From: Anseranas semipalmata
Taxonomy: Eukaryota > Chordata > Aves > Anseriformes > Anseranatidae
DNA: 64,000 nt
Reading direction: 5' to 3'
Assembly: GCA_013399115.1 (NCBI GenBank)
Contig: VXAA01003165.1
Span: 16,811 to 80,810, forward strand
In this document: positions 25,201 to 37,199 of the stretch, piece by piece
Numbering within the stretch: position 1 is the stretch's first letter
How the letters are laid out: each line of letters begins with the position of its first letter
Notes under the pieces: model-generated
Seen by the model: the letters and a program-made list of their open reading frames with translations, nothing else
Told to the model about the DNA's origin: nothing
Database searches by the model: none
Position numbers and translations under genes: made by a program

Positions 25201-26179
25201 TAACCTTGCTTTGCGCTTCTGCAGCATCTTTTGGGCTTCATCCCAAATGCTGCAGGCGGCTGGAGAGGATGCTTGTGGGGAGTGAGTGCTACAGGAGCTC
25301 CCCACAATGGCAGCAGCGTCCAAAACATTTATTTCGGGTGCTTATGCTCGCATACAAGCACTTTTGCTTTGCTGTCGCACTGCAAATGTGAGCTATTCCC
25401 TCATGTTTCAGTATGCTGCAGAGGATGGCCCTTTTTTCATTCTCAGCTGGTCGCAACCATATACAACCAAGTATCTTTGGAGAGGGACAGAAAAGAGAAG
25501 TGAAGCCCAAAGACCAATCCTCAGCAGCTGAATAAGAAAGCTGTAGGGGTCTGTAGAGTGCTAAAAGCCTGTTCTGCTACCGTCTGCACCAGCCCACAGC
25601 AAGCCCAGAGACACCGGTGGTGCAGTTATCCCCATGACCCCTGCCGCTACGGCTGGATACTCACCAGGTAATTTCTGAGAGCAAAGCAGTGTTTCTAAAG
25701 AGCTGTGGGATGCTTTGACAGGGAGACTGGGTTGGGGAAGGGAGGAAAAGGGTGGGAGTGTTTGCAGATAATTTTCCTGTGTGAAAAATCTTTCTTCTCT
25801 GGACTATAAACTTGGAAAGTGAAAAGACAGGTTTTACATCTCCTGGTCCCCCATGTAGCATCACCCTTCACCTCTCTGCTTCTTTTTCCCTTTTCCTCCC
25901 TTGCCTATCCTGGCTGCAAGTCCTTTGAGCAGAGAAAACTTCCTGACATGTTTGAATTGGTGTAATACGTCTCTCTTGCTGACTCTGGTTTGTTAGTGTA
26001 ATATGAGTCATAAAATGCTTTAGCTTTTCCTTTCTGCTCCTTGAACAGCCATAGTTTGAATTAGCTATAATCTTCACAGCTTGTAGACTTCAGACTTCCA
26101 AGCACAGACAGCAAATACTGAAATGAATACACATGGTTATCTTAGGCAGTTAGAGAGTGAAGAGAGGCCTAAAACCTTT
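25201..26179. other. Gene-free unique sequence
   Basis: Short frames near 25206-25531 and 25286-25510 overlap on both strands and have no recognisable domain. No transposon seen. Confidence 0.5.
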
Positions 26180-26500
26180 CTCCTGTACGTTGTATATTGG
26201 GTGCAGTTTGGGTATCTGCATCTCAAGAAATATGTAGTAAAGTCAGAGAACACAGAAAAAGACAATGACAATGACAATGACAATGACTGGGGGAACTTGA
26301 AGTGGCCACCTTATTTGGAGAGACTAAAAAACTCTTCAATTTAGAGGTTGATATGTACTAAGTTCCAAAACCTTGAGGGTGATGAGTAAGGCAATAAAGG
26401 AGTTGCTGTTTGCCAAATCCCTCCACACAAGCACTAGAGAGCACTTGGTAGAACTCACGGTAGATCAGTTTAAACAGAGCAGACAGTACATGGCTGATGG
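26180..26500 (+). mobile_element. Ancient CR1/L3-like LINE ORF2 remnant
   Basis: Decayed C-terminal ORF2 sequence: GGGTGCAGTTTGGGTATCTG (about 26200) corresponds to the usual VQFW segment, CATCTCAAGAAATATGTAG follows, TTTGGAGAGACTAAAAAAC (about 26313) fits the later LE-R-L segment, and AGGAGTTGCTGTTTGCCAAA with CACTAGAGAGCACTTGG (26398-26448) fits the conserved region before the end. A GACAAT-type hexamer microsatellite (26262-26286) has expanded inside it. Confidence 0.6.
26262..26286 (+). repeat. (GACAAT)n microsatellite
   Basis: Four tandem GACAAT units with flanking partial units, inside the ancient LINE remnant at 26180-26500. Confidence 0.9.
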
Positions 26501-28829
26501 TGAATGTCTGGAAATACCATCCCCGGGAGAGCACAAAGGCAGGTGGTGTCAGCAGGTTCGGAAGGGGATTAGAAAATCTGAGGAGAACAGGTCCATGAGA
26601 TGGTACTCAGAAGCCTGCTGGTGAACATCTCATTAGCTGTTGGGCGCGGGATTCCCAGCAATGCAAATGGACCACAGAAAGTGGTGAAACTCTTGTGCTC
26701 TCCATCATAGCAGATCCTGCTGTCACTGATGGAGACAGAGTAGGGGGGTAGGAGACCACTGCTCTGACCCAGTAGGATCTTTCTCAACCCCACCTTCTGT
26801 GGTGCTTCCCCAGCAGCCGCTTGCTCTCCCCAGTGCCCAAAGAAAGCTCTCACTGCAAAGGGACCACCATGGGCTGGCTGGAAGCGGGAGCGTGCCATGG
26901 ACTAGATGTCTCCCACACTACTGAATGTGGTCCTGGGGTTACTTTTATTCTGCTTTGGTGGCCGGGAACAATACCCCTTTATTGGAGACATTCTGGTTTA
27001 GAGCAACTCTGTTTACAGCAACTCCAAACAGACTTTCACAAATGTTTTCCCAAATACAAAATAATCACTCTGCTTTGGTGGCATTCAACTCCTTCATCTC
27101 ATTCCCTTCCAGAGATGTGAGAGGAAATGGTTTACAAGGATGCTCATGGACACAGAGCTTCTGGCAAACATGATCCTCCATGAAGAGTCACAGTAGGAAG
27201 GGATCATCTGGTAAATCTTCAAAGCTCCAGGGATTGCCCAATTTGACATCAGAAAAAAAAAAAAAAAAGTATCTCTAAGTTACCAATTGTGGCCTAGTCA
27301 CAAAACATTAAAAAGCATCTTAGGAATGCACAAAGCAATAGACATGGAGTCTGCAGACAATCCAGAGACTGCTTAACTGCTGAGCAATTCACTACAGGTG
27401 AATAAGAAATAAGACAAATAAAATCCTGTGACAGATCATTTTGCAAACAAGCAAATGTCACATAAACTCTCCTTGGCCAAGCGTCCTGTTCTAGCTTTTA
27501 GAATCTAGATTTTTGCACAAAATCAGAATCACAGAAAACAATGGCACAAAGGTCTGTTTTAGATCTGAGTTTTTTTTTTTTTTTTTCTTAAGTTTTCTTT
27601 TGAATAAAAACTACAATCTTGGAAGATGTCAGACTGAGCTTTCTCTTCTTTTTAAGGACAATTCATCCAAAAGCTAAAGAAGCCCTTATTCCTACATTTT
27701 TCCAGCCAGCCTTTCTATAAGGTGACAGCCTGTCAATACCCAACAGTGAAGGTTTTCCACATGTTGTTTCTGGTGCTTCTTCTCCTCTACATCTTTTAGG
27801 TGGTGAGATTTGAAAAATCATAGTTACATGAAACTAGAAATTATTTATACTCTTTTAGAGACCTACTGCTAGATGACAATGACTTTACCTGTTTCTGGAC
27901 TTTTGAAGATTTAAACTCATTGGAGCTGCCATGCTTACTGAGTTCATTTGTCTTGTGCATTAAAGCATTTGGTTTGCCCTGGTTCTGCATCAGTTTGGAG
28001 CTGGATGCGGTATGCTGGAAGCACCTGAGAAAGTATTTTACCCACTTCAAAGCTCCTGAAAACATTGCTGCTCCAAGGAGAGCTCCAGAAGCAGATAGCT
28101 GTGTTCTGGGAGGAAGAGGAGATAGGATGGGATGGCCAAACTTTCGCTGAGCAGGAATCAAAATGCAGCACTCACCCCCACCTCTGCCCTCTGCCCACTT
28201 TTCTGCCTCCTGGCCTCCTTCTGCCATCTCCCTGCCATCATATCTCTGAGCTCTGCACTGCCCTGACTTCTCCTAACTTCACAGTTGCTTGCTCCTGCAA
28301 ACAGATTTTAAGATTTTAGCAGGTGAGATGTGAGAAATTAATGGTCAGGTTGGAAAATAAAAGTTCTCCAGATCCAGTGGAGATATACCCGGAGAGCCAC
28401 CCTCTTCAGGCTCCAGCTTCAGCTGGCGTCCAGACCTGAAGCTGGATAGGTGCAAGGAGAAACAGAAGAAAAGGAAGAGTGGACCAGACCTCATAAGGTG
28501 CTTCACAATGGCATTTCTGCTCTTCAGCATTAAAAAGAGAAAGGGAAAGAGATTGAAGTCACACAGTAATTTTTTTCTGCATGCCCTTCCTTAGAACTGT
28601 TTCCCCTGACATCCTTTTCCTTTCCCTTCCTTCTCCCATGGATTACAAGACTGTATATTATCTGGATCAAAAAATGATCTATCTCAAAAAAATAAAGAAT
28701 TCCTCAACTGTTTGCAGAATAACCGTCAGTTTGGTTCTCTACCCAAATTTGTACTTGGCAGCTACTGTTAAGACTTGTTGAAAAGCTCCAGAAAGGATTT
28801 CTTCAGCAGTAGGGATCACCCACGTATCT
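26501..28829. other. Gene-free sequence with homopolymers
   Basis: Poly(A) at about 27250-27266 and poly(T) at about 27571-27586. A short stretch at 27184-27220 (GAGTCACAGTAGGAAGGGAT) faintly resembles an inverted CR1/MIR-type 3' end. No gene recognised. Confidence 0.5.
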
Positions 28830-29520
28830 TACACACACTCATCCGTGCTCATCTTCCCAAGGCCTGCCCACGAGTCCCTCTGTGTGCAGGCTGGTGTGCA
28901 AGCTGGTGAGCCCCCCAGGGGTGGACACGTCCATGAGTTGCTCAACCTACTGAAAGGGAAGGTGCACCTGAGGCATCCAGCACAACACCTGGATGCCTAA
29001 AAGGCTTCCAAGATGCCTAATTCAGGTGTCCAGGACTGCCTGAGAGGTCCCCACCATGGCTGGCACGTGGGGGTGCAAGGCTCACAGCTCTGCTCCAGCT
29101 GCTGGCGCTCAGACCTCCATGCACACACGTGTCCTTGCCCTGGAAAGTGATTGGAAATGGGGTTTAATGAGAAAACAAGACAGATGTGATGATCAGACAC
29201 ACATACTGACCAGCAGGTTCTTTACAAAAAAACAGCCTTTTTTATTGTCTTTCCCTCAGTTTTTCCACGCTTGTTTCCCCAAAGCACCTTGATCCATCTC
29301 TTTCCCCACCTTTAGTCCTTCGTGTAAAGGTCCCACAGCAAATTTTGTACAAACCTAAAATGTTCTTCCCCCTCTTCCCATAATGAGTCCCATACTCACA
29401 TAGGCACTACCTACCCTGCAGTCTGTAAAGTGGTCTGGGTTTTGTCCCCAGACAAACCTGGTGGCTCCCCAGTGAAGCCCTGGGAAGGGCCAGGTCAGGG
29501 TGCTCAGTTTTCTCCAATTA
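28830..29520 (-). mobile_element. Candidate old ERV LTR, family shared with 62.0-62.8 kb
   Basis: The segment at 29295-29365 (CCATCTCTTTCCCCACCTTT, GTCCTTCGTGTAAAGG) is clearly related to 62466-62535 (CCATCCCTTTCCCTGCCTTT, TTCCTCCCGTAAACAT), in the same orientation. On the minus strand an AATAAA at 29246-29241 follows, as in the R region of an LTR. There are no retroviral genes and the termini are not resolved, so boundaries are approximate. Confidence 0.45.
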
Positions 29521-29946
29521 GTTTATTGGGGTTTCTCCTCCTGTCACTGTTCCTCCGTGCTTTTTTGTGTTGGCAGAAATGCACCTTTAATCTCATAACC
29601 TAGTACCTCTAGGCAGCCACTCCTAATGTTGGTCATGAAAATAATAGTTTCTGGAAAGCTGTACCAAATACCCGGATCCTGCATCATCCTTTTTATTGAA
29701 ATTATAAGCTTGTAGATCATCTCAAGGCAAGTTGCTGGTTTTGAAGATCTGTGTGGCCAGTCATTTGGCTGATGTTTACTTTCATATTTGTAATTTATTT
29801 GTTCCACTCCACTGTTCCTGACCAGTGAACCTCAGCCACACGTGTGGCAAGATAAGGCCACCAGCCTGCCCCAACCTTGCACAAGCGCATCCAACAGGCC
29901 AGGGGCCCTTGGTGTCTCTTGTCTTCCAAACCCCTGCAGAGTAGGA

Positions 29947-29971
29947 CCTAGGGTCCTGCTAGGACCCTAGG
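29947..29971. repeat. Perfect 11-bp inverted repeat with 3-base loop
   Basis: CCTAGGGTCCT (29947-29957) and AGGACCCTAGG (29961-29971) are exact reverse complements around GCT. It could form a stable hairpin; no terminator or RNA gene context is visible. Confidence 0.9.
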
Positions 29972-30589
29972 AGGGTCTAGGAAGGTCAAATAGGCCGGCC
30001 CATTCGAACTGGACTGCCCCTGCTATCTGACCTCCAGTCATGCGCAGGTTAAAAGCTTTACTTGTAGTAAGGTGTACCCACCTCACACCCGCTGCATCAG
30101 CTAGGTCAGCCACAAGCAGAAACATCTCCTGCACCAAGACTGTACTCTTTCCTAGGGATGAATGAAACCCCCAGGTTTTGAGCCTTTTGATGTCTAAATC
30201 CTAGTTTAAAAATAAGTTAAGACTTAAACCTCTGTTTTGTCTCTAACGGCCTTGGGTTTTATGCTGTATTCCCAGGAAGAGTAAACACTAATTCTGAAAT
30301 TTGGTCTCCAAGTGCACAAGAAGGTTTATTTCCTCACATATAAAAGCTCTTTTCCCCCAGTAGTTCAACTGGTCATGAGCACGCCAAGAGTCTAATGTAA
30401 AGCAACAAACCTCATCTCTGCCTGTCAGTGTGCTAGAGAGATAAATAATACTTATCTGAACATTGCTATGTCCTGTTAAAAAGATGACTCCGAGAAAGAA
30501 AAAATGGTAAGTGGAACTGTCTGCAAGCCTCAACTTTTTTGTCCTCATTTAGGAGAGAGAAAGCTCTGATGAATCCCTTTAATGCTCTT

Positions 30590-30616
30590 GAAAAAAAAAA
30601 AAAAAAAAAAAAAAAA
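30590..30616 (+). repeat. Poly(A) tract
   Basis: About 27 A. No AATAAA lies in the 30 bases upstream, so it does not look like an mRNA tail. Confidence 0.9.
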
Positions 30617-30759
30617 GTGGACAAAACTGCCACTCCAGCTATAGCCCACACTTCAAATGGCCGTGAGATGGCCTTTTCTGAATGTTACATAGTTCAAGGA
30701 GGCAGTGAAGTGCTCGGTGGAAGATTTTGTATGGGAACTTTAACTTCCCATTCCATTTG

Positions 30760-31270
30760 ACTTTTGGTCTTTAAAATACAGGTCAAATCAATGAATTTAA
30801 TGAAGGCCGTGGAACACAAAGGCTTTGCCTTGCATTTTGACCTAGATAAAGGAGAGTCAGTCCAGGTCAAAAGGCTTTAGCAGCACTTTAAGTGGTTAGT
30901 ACACAAATGTGACAGAATGTTTAGACTCTCGGAGACTTGCAAGACCCAGTGACAAGCCGTTAAAAGTATTTGAAATAGCTGCTTGAATGAACTTCGATAA
31001 GGTAGCGCTATTGTCTTCTATTGTTTCTTTCTTTTCATACCAAAGCACCCCCAAAAGAACAAGAGTCAATGAATGTATAATGCAGTCCCACTTTTACTGG
31101 ATTTGGGGCTTCTTTCGTCCCTTTGGACTTTTTTTGTGAACTGTTTATGCCATTTTCATTCATTTCCCCACATTAAGGCTTTCTCAGACGCTAGTGATTA
31201 ATGTGACTTGTCAGCAAGAGCTTTTAAAGTGCAATGATACTTTCAGAAGCCATAATGTGTCAATCGAACC
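30760..31270. promoter_or_regulatory. Enhancer-like block with repeated AGGTCAAA half-sites
   Basis: Three nuclear-receptor-type half-sites occur in about 95 bp: AGGTCAAA at about 30780, TTTTGACCT at 30835-30843 and AGGTCAAAA at 30864-30872, the latter two forming an inverted pair. An NKX2-type TTTAAGTGG follows at about 30887. The block is repeat-free and AT-balanced. A regulatory role is inferred only. Confidence 0.3.
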
Positions 31271-31699
31271 TAAGATTAAGATCAAATTAAGATTAAATTT
31301 ACTCTTACTGAATCTTCTTGCAAGATGGAGCTAACATACATGGAGATGGTGGTGGTGCCTTCAAGCTCCCACACTACACTTTCCAGGCATCTTAGGCAAA
31401 ACTAGCAGAGAGTAGCAAATTTGTATATTAAATTCTGGACTCACACCTTTCTTCTCAATGGAATGAAACAGCCTGGTGAGACTGCGAGACACTTAGCACA
31501 GGTTCACGTGCTCCACATAGGCATCTAAATTAGGTGGTAGAAATCAGCTTGTCGGTAAAGGTAAGTTTCTGTTATCAACAATAAATATGTTTTAATGGTG
31601 GAAAGCATACTGTCAGAAAGCCCACAATCGTAACATCTGCCAGAAAACAAATCTCCATTTAAATACATAATTATTCTCCATTACCAGAAAGCATTTGTC

Positions 31700-32850
31700 T
31701 AAGGAATACTGGTAAAATGTGTAACTGTTCATTATGCTGGGCTAAATTTGTGTAGAAAGACCCAAATCCTGGTTAATTTGTGCAAGGAAGAAAGGTTTAG
31801 TTTTGTTTTGCTTTTCAATTTTGCTGTAAAAAGTCTGCTTCTTGAAAGCTTTCCAGGCCAGAGATCAGGTTCCCCCTTTATAATGGGAGCTATTAATGCC
31901 TGAAATGGGCCGCTCTAAAGACCCACATGGCAGTTTCACATGGTTTGATAGTTCCAAGATTTTGCTCACTGTGCTTTTGGGACTTTTCTCAGTATTCTCT
32001 ATAGCGAGATTTTTATTGTATTTTACTCTTTTGTCTGGTTTTTGTGTTTGAAAATTTTCCCTTATTCATTGACCAGTAACTTTCTGTCACCCATCTTTGA
32101 CTTTTCTTCTTACATCTGCATTAAAGCTGTCATTTACTTCTGCTTTTTCCCCTCTCTCCATATTTGACAGCAAAAGCCTTCACCAGCTTTTATCCCTTTT
32201 TGTTCACATTATGACATAACCTGCGCAAAGTGGCACAGCTCCCCAATTCTTGTATATAAAATTTGCAACATTTTTTGAGACGGGTCAATGCCCATTTTTG
32301 GGATCCTTTTCTTTATCTGAGTACCGTGTTAAAACTTTTTGCAGATGTGAGCTATTCAGGAGCAGCCTGCGGCTGCATGCAGAGATGGGGAAAAGAAGAA
32401 AAGGCCTTCCTATTTTGTGATTGCCATAGTAACTCAAACATTGCCAGTGTGTTTGTCGGTTTGGTAGGGCACAGCCAGTGAATTTTATTTCCTGTGCAAT
32501 CAAGCCCTCTACTGGAGATCATGGCTTGTATGACACAGGGTTACAGAGAGGACAGTGTGCTTGTTAGGCCCGGTATTAAGCATTTCACTTTAAAATAATA
32601 CCCATTTGTATCCATTTTGTTCAACATAACAACAGCTGCTGTCCTTGGGATGACAGGCTTGCCTTTTTAGCCAAAGTCTTGTATGACGTTTATGAATGGG
32701 GCAGGCTCCATTCATTTCCACTATGAATTCGCAGTGGTTATTTTGGGTTGTTTGAGACTTTATTTTTTTAAAGCGTGTGGTGATAGTCAACATTATCCCA
32801 AGTAATTATATTCACAGTTTATGACAGGGGAAAATTCAGCTTTTTTTCAG
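31700..32850. promoter_or_regulatory. Second enhancer-like repeat-free block
   Basis: Continuous unique sequence without simple repeats, with homeodomain-type cores such as GTTAATTTG (about 31772), GAGCTATTAATGCC (about 31888), TATGACATAA (about 32211) and AAGTAATTAT (about 32799). Contrast with the repeat-rich flanks suggests constraint. No ORF of note. Confidence 0.25.
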
Positions 32851-34010
32851 TGTCGAGTTTTCACTTTAATTTGTTGGGAAACAGGTTAACAAAGAAAGGA
32901 GAAAGAAGCAAAGAAAGCATCCTAGGTCAGTAGAAAGGAAGCTTCTGGCCAATAGGTAGGGATGGAGAAGCCACACAAAAATCTCCAGGCCTGAAGCAGG
33001 AGCCATGGGCTTCAGGTTCAGCAAGCTTCTGCCTCCTTTCAGGGTCAGAAGGAGACACCACCTCTGCCTCCAGCCCGCGCCTTGCTTGCACCACCAGGCC
33101 ACCCCAGCCATGGCTGCTGCCACCCCAAAGCACCCAGCTGTCACCTGCCCATGGCTCAATGGAGCAGCAACAGCTCTGCAGACCTCAGCGCCTGGCCACC
33201 TCCTGCAATGGGTCCTGTCAGAGGACTTGGAGATGGATGCACTGATGCAGACACGAGGAGGAAAATAACAGCTTATGGGGAAGCTCTGTCAATCTTGATT
33301 TCAAAGGGAGCTCCATTTGTCTGCTACTTGATGGCCATGCTAAGTAACTCCAGTCCGTAGCGACTGACCCATCACAGCAATAGACATAAGGCTGAGAGAC
33401 TTTCTGCCTTTTTTCTTCATCCCTCAGAGAAGGGTTTGTTGTATTGTCTTGCATTTTCTTGAAGCAAATGAAAAGGTGAGGACCCCACTCCCCCGGTAAT
33501 GAGTTTTCCACCTGGAGGAAGCAGGGGAGCTCTGCAGCTGTGTGTCTCGTGTTCTTCAGCCCCGGTGAGCACTCACGCTGCTGTCAGGTAAGTGCAGGAC
33601 ATTCCTGTTTTAGTCAGACATCAATTGTGCTCCCACCTGAGGCGATGCGAAGAAGCAAGGCCAGAGTGAATCATGCCCGTGACTGCATTTTCCTACCATA
33701 GCTCCTCGTTCCCACCCCTCAGGGAACGAGTCCCAAAGCTGAGGTTGCCCTGAAGTCCCGAGGAGCTCAGGACATGGGCGCAAGCCCCATGTGTCCCACC
33801 AGCTCCTCTCCTGACCTCCCTGCTCCTGAAGCAGGGCTTCCAGAGGCTCCTAGACCTTTCTTGAGGCATCTCTCCAACCTAGGACTCTGCATTCCCCGAA
33901 GACATCCAGCTCCATTTAAATACCAAAAAACAGTCAAAGTTCTTATATTCTGGCACATTGTGAAGGTGTAAGGGAAGACTCCCTTCTATAAAGCCATAGG
34001 TGAAACTTGG

Positions 34011-34041
<31 letters not shown>

Positions 34042-35799
34042 TTCACTGTGCACTCCACCTTGTAAAGATGTCTTTTGTACAAACTAGATCTTCCTCAATG
34101 ATGTGTCCTAATGTCATCAGGATCCAGTTCCTGGTTTGCTGGTAAGATGTAGAGAAAGCCAGTGAAGACTGTGGTTATCTTTCTACCAACCTTGGAAGTG
34201 AAATAAAATCATATGCTTTCACATAGAGACCGAAGCAATGACATAATACACCAAGCCATTGTTTACCAAATCTGCTGGTTCAAAGAGGGATTTTTCCTGC
34301 AATTGTAAAGTTGTTGAGAGGTTTGAAATCTGGTTTGTTTTGCTTTTCCATTCCAGATTGGATTTACAGCTGTGAGATTTGTAGGTACATCCCATACTTC
34401 CACATGGCTTCAACCTTAACCAGGTTGGAGTGCAGTCACTGCCATCACCCAGATGAGCTTTTGACAGCGTAAATGCCTGGACTGAACTGATGTTACCCAC
34501 TAGCAGACAGTCTCTGTGGTTATTTGCCCAAAGAAGCCACAGGAAATACAGCACCATGTGCCACGGGGAGCTCCCCAGCTCAACCTGCAGCCCTGAATTA
34601 AGCTGTTGTAGAATGAAGAGAAAAAAATCATGTACATTAGGTTGATGGAGTGGCTGATCTTCTTAAGTTTCTCTTTCCATGAAGCATCTGCTTTCAGACT
34701 GAAAAGGTTAAGATAAATATTCAGCTACCTCCCTGAAACAAGCAGGATGTATTAATTATGGCCTTTTCCCAGCTTCATTAGAATTTTGAAGTCTTTGCAA
34801 ACTATTTTCAAAATATTTCATCAGAATTTTATATTCTAATGAAAAAAAAAATTCTAAGAGCAACCAGTAGATTTGAAGCATTCTCTGCTGTGAGAATGGT
34901 GAGTAGGTTAATTCAGTTTCACTGGAGATGAAGAGCATACTTGTGGACTAGAAGGACCATGGCAGCATGGGTCCTGTAGAGCAGCTTGGAAGCTTTCTAG
35001 ATGACGGGCTCATGGGTGGCACTGCACTAGGTCTGTGCTGGATTGCAGCACCCCCGCGTCCCTTGCCCATTGCATGGGCTTGCTTGCTCGAGGCTCAAAT
35101 CAGGCAAACGAATGCAGAATCTGAAAGCAACACAGAATGTGTTTCAGATGTGAATCACGTCCTCCTGCAGGCATGGCTGGTAACTCTGCTCTGGGACTGC
35201 ATGGGGCTGTAGTCTGTGACCTGCCTCCTTAGTGACTGTGGCTGTACAAACCAATATTGTAACCACTTGTACCTAAGAGAGTCACATACTGTAAGGCAGG
35301 GGCACCTGGAAATAACACCAAGTTCACCACTATGACTGAGGGCAGGATCTATGCACCTTAACATCTAAAGTCTGCCCTGAGAGAAATTCAGTGATCTCAA
35401 GAAGTCTCATATGCAACCCAGAGGAAGACTTTCCTCGTTAACAGAAAGCTGTCTACATTTTGCTCTCTTGTGACCTATCCACTTTTTCAGTATTTTCCCT
35501 TTTCATCTTTCCCTTTCCTTGCCCCAAACATGCAACCTAACTGAGAGAGCCACCATTTAGAAGATAAACTTCATCATGTTATCATAGCTGACATCATGGT
35601 ATCCCTTAAATGTTTGTCTGTTTCCACTTCCAGGAATTCTTCCTCCCCCTTTACTGCAGGTACAAACACTGCAAGATTGGCATTTTTTATGGTATCCATT
35701 GTCTACATAAAGTGAAATCAGTCCTATTTTTATCAGTACAAGTTTTACCTATAATAAATCATCACAATATAATAACATAGCAGTAGGATGCTTGGACAT
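32851..35799. other. Gene-free unique sequence
   Basis: A moderately GC-rich stretch at 32.95-33.6 kb carries overlapping short frames on both strands without a family match. Poly(T) occurs at about 34021-34039. No transposon recognised. Confidence 0.5.
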
Positions 35800-35940
35800 A
35801 CTCATCTCCTTGGAGAGACTCAAAAGACATCTGGACGTGGTCCTGGACAATGTGCTGTAAGTGGCTCTGGTTGAGCAGTGGGATTGGACCAGGTGACCTC
35901 CAGAGATCCCTTCCAACCTCAGCCATTCTGTGATTCTGTG
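35800..35940 (+). mobile_element. CR1 3'-end fragment
   Basis: About 140 bp covering the last codons and 3' UTR of CR1: GGAGAGACTCAAAAGACATC, TGGATTGGACCAGGTGACC and CCCTTCCAACCTCAGCC, closing with ATTCTGTGATTCTGTG. No coding capacity remains. Confidence 0.85.
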
Positions 35941-36314
35941 GTGCTAAGCTGAATGCAGGCCATTATGATATTGCTAAAAATCTCATTATGACATTGGTAC
36001 ACTACTGTGAACAGTCTTCAGAAAGTAAAGATAGCAAGAATCAACAAAGGATGTTGAACTTTAAGGATAAGAGAGACTATGAAACTGCTTCACTTCTAAT
36101 TTTCATCAGAATGAATTCACAGGAACTCTTCTGAAGTCTATGGATTTGCACAGAGGTAGGAAGGGAATCCTGCCCAAGTCCCATAGTTCCGAAATAAGAC
36201 TGTTTTTTAAAGGTCAGGCAAATACAGCAATGGATGAAAACCCATTGCTGTAGAAGACTTCACTTGGATGCCATGTCATGCCATGCCTACTTGCATTATT
36301 TGCAAAAGAACAAC

Positions 36315-36770
36315 TTTTTTTTTTTTTTTTTTTTTCCACATAGGACTTTATTTATAAGTTTTACGGGCCCCAAAAATTCAGAACGTTGTGTCTGAATGCA
36401 GCTGCTTTCAGCATGGTCAGACCCATAAACATGACTCAGGTTTGATGGGACCCTCGTCCATCCTGCGAGGGAGTCACGATTGGCTGGCCAGCAAGGGGTG
36501 CTGGGGCTGGGCCTTGCCCTTCTTTCAGCATGCACATCAGGCTGGTAGGTAGGGGTGTACATCTGTCTTCAGAAGTAGGTTAGAAATACTAACATCCAGA
36601 GGGTGGTGACCTCTGAAATAGTGATGTAATATGTCCTTTATATAAATTCCTCCGTGCTGTTCCCAGACCAGAGAGCTAGGAAATCCTAAACTAGCGCACA
36701 GCAGGCTGAAGCTGCTTCTAGGGAGGGCACTGACGCGGCTCAATGTTTGCCATCCAGGTGTGCATGTCTA
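36315..36770 (-). pseudogene. Candidate processed retrocopy with poly(A) tail
   Basis: On the minus strand the sequence ends ATAAATAAAGTCCTATGTGG followed by 21 A (plus-strand T run 36315-36335). The AATAAA at 36352-36347 lies 11 nt before the A-run, exactly the geometry of a polyadenylated mRNA 3' end. The upstream 400 bp has no long ORF and no family I recognise, so it would be a 3' UTR or noncoding RNA copy. The left boundary and target-site duplication are not identified. An authentic internal A-rich stretch is the alternative. Confidence 0.4.
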
Positions 36771-37199
36771 AAACGCTGGAGAAATCTCAGTCTTTTTCAC
36801 TATAGTTGTCACATGAAGATTATTACATGACACCTAAAATACTGCTACAGGGAAAATCAGCTCGGTTAAGCTCAAAATTTGTCAGACAAAATAGCAGTCT
36901 AAGATACCTCCATCACTTTATCCCTTACAGAGAAAAGGCTGCAGTGGGACTTAACAAAACCTCAATAAAATTCTTCACTGCTATTGTATAGCCAGGTACT
37001 TTACATGATATAAGCACAACATAAGCAAAATAAAACCTGCAGCCAGCTCCACCTCGGTAAGGGATACAGCGTGCAGCTTCATTGCCCCTGCTTAGGAAAG
37101 ATGCTCAGCCAAGATGCCTAACAGCACAGGAGAGAGGAGAAAGCAGCCCGCGCTAGCCATGGCATTTCTGTAGCTGGATCCAGCCCGGGAAGGGTTAAA

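Noticed and set aside
30590..30616. Poly(A) run as a retrocopy tail
   Set aside because: No AATAAA lies within about 30 bases upstream. The same holds for the T or A runs near 3354, 13130, 18579, 27571 and 34021.
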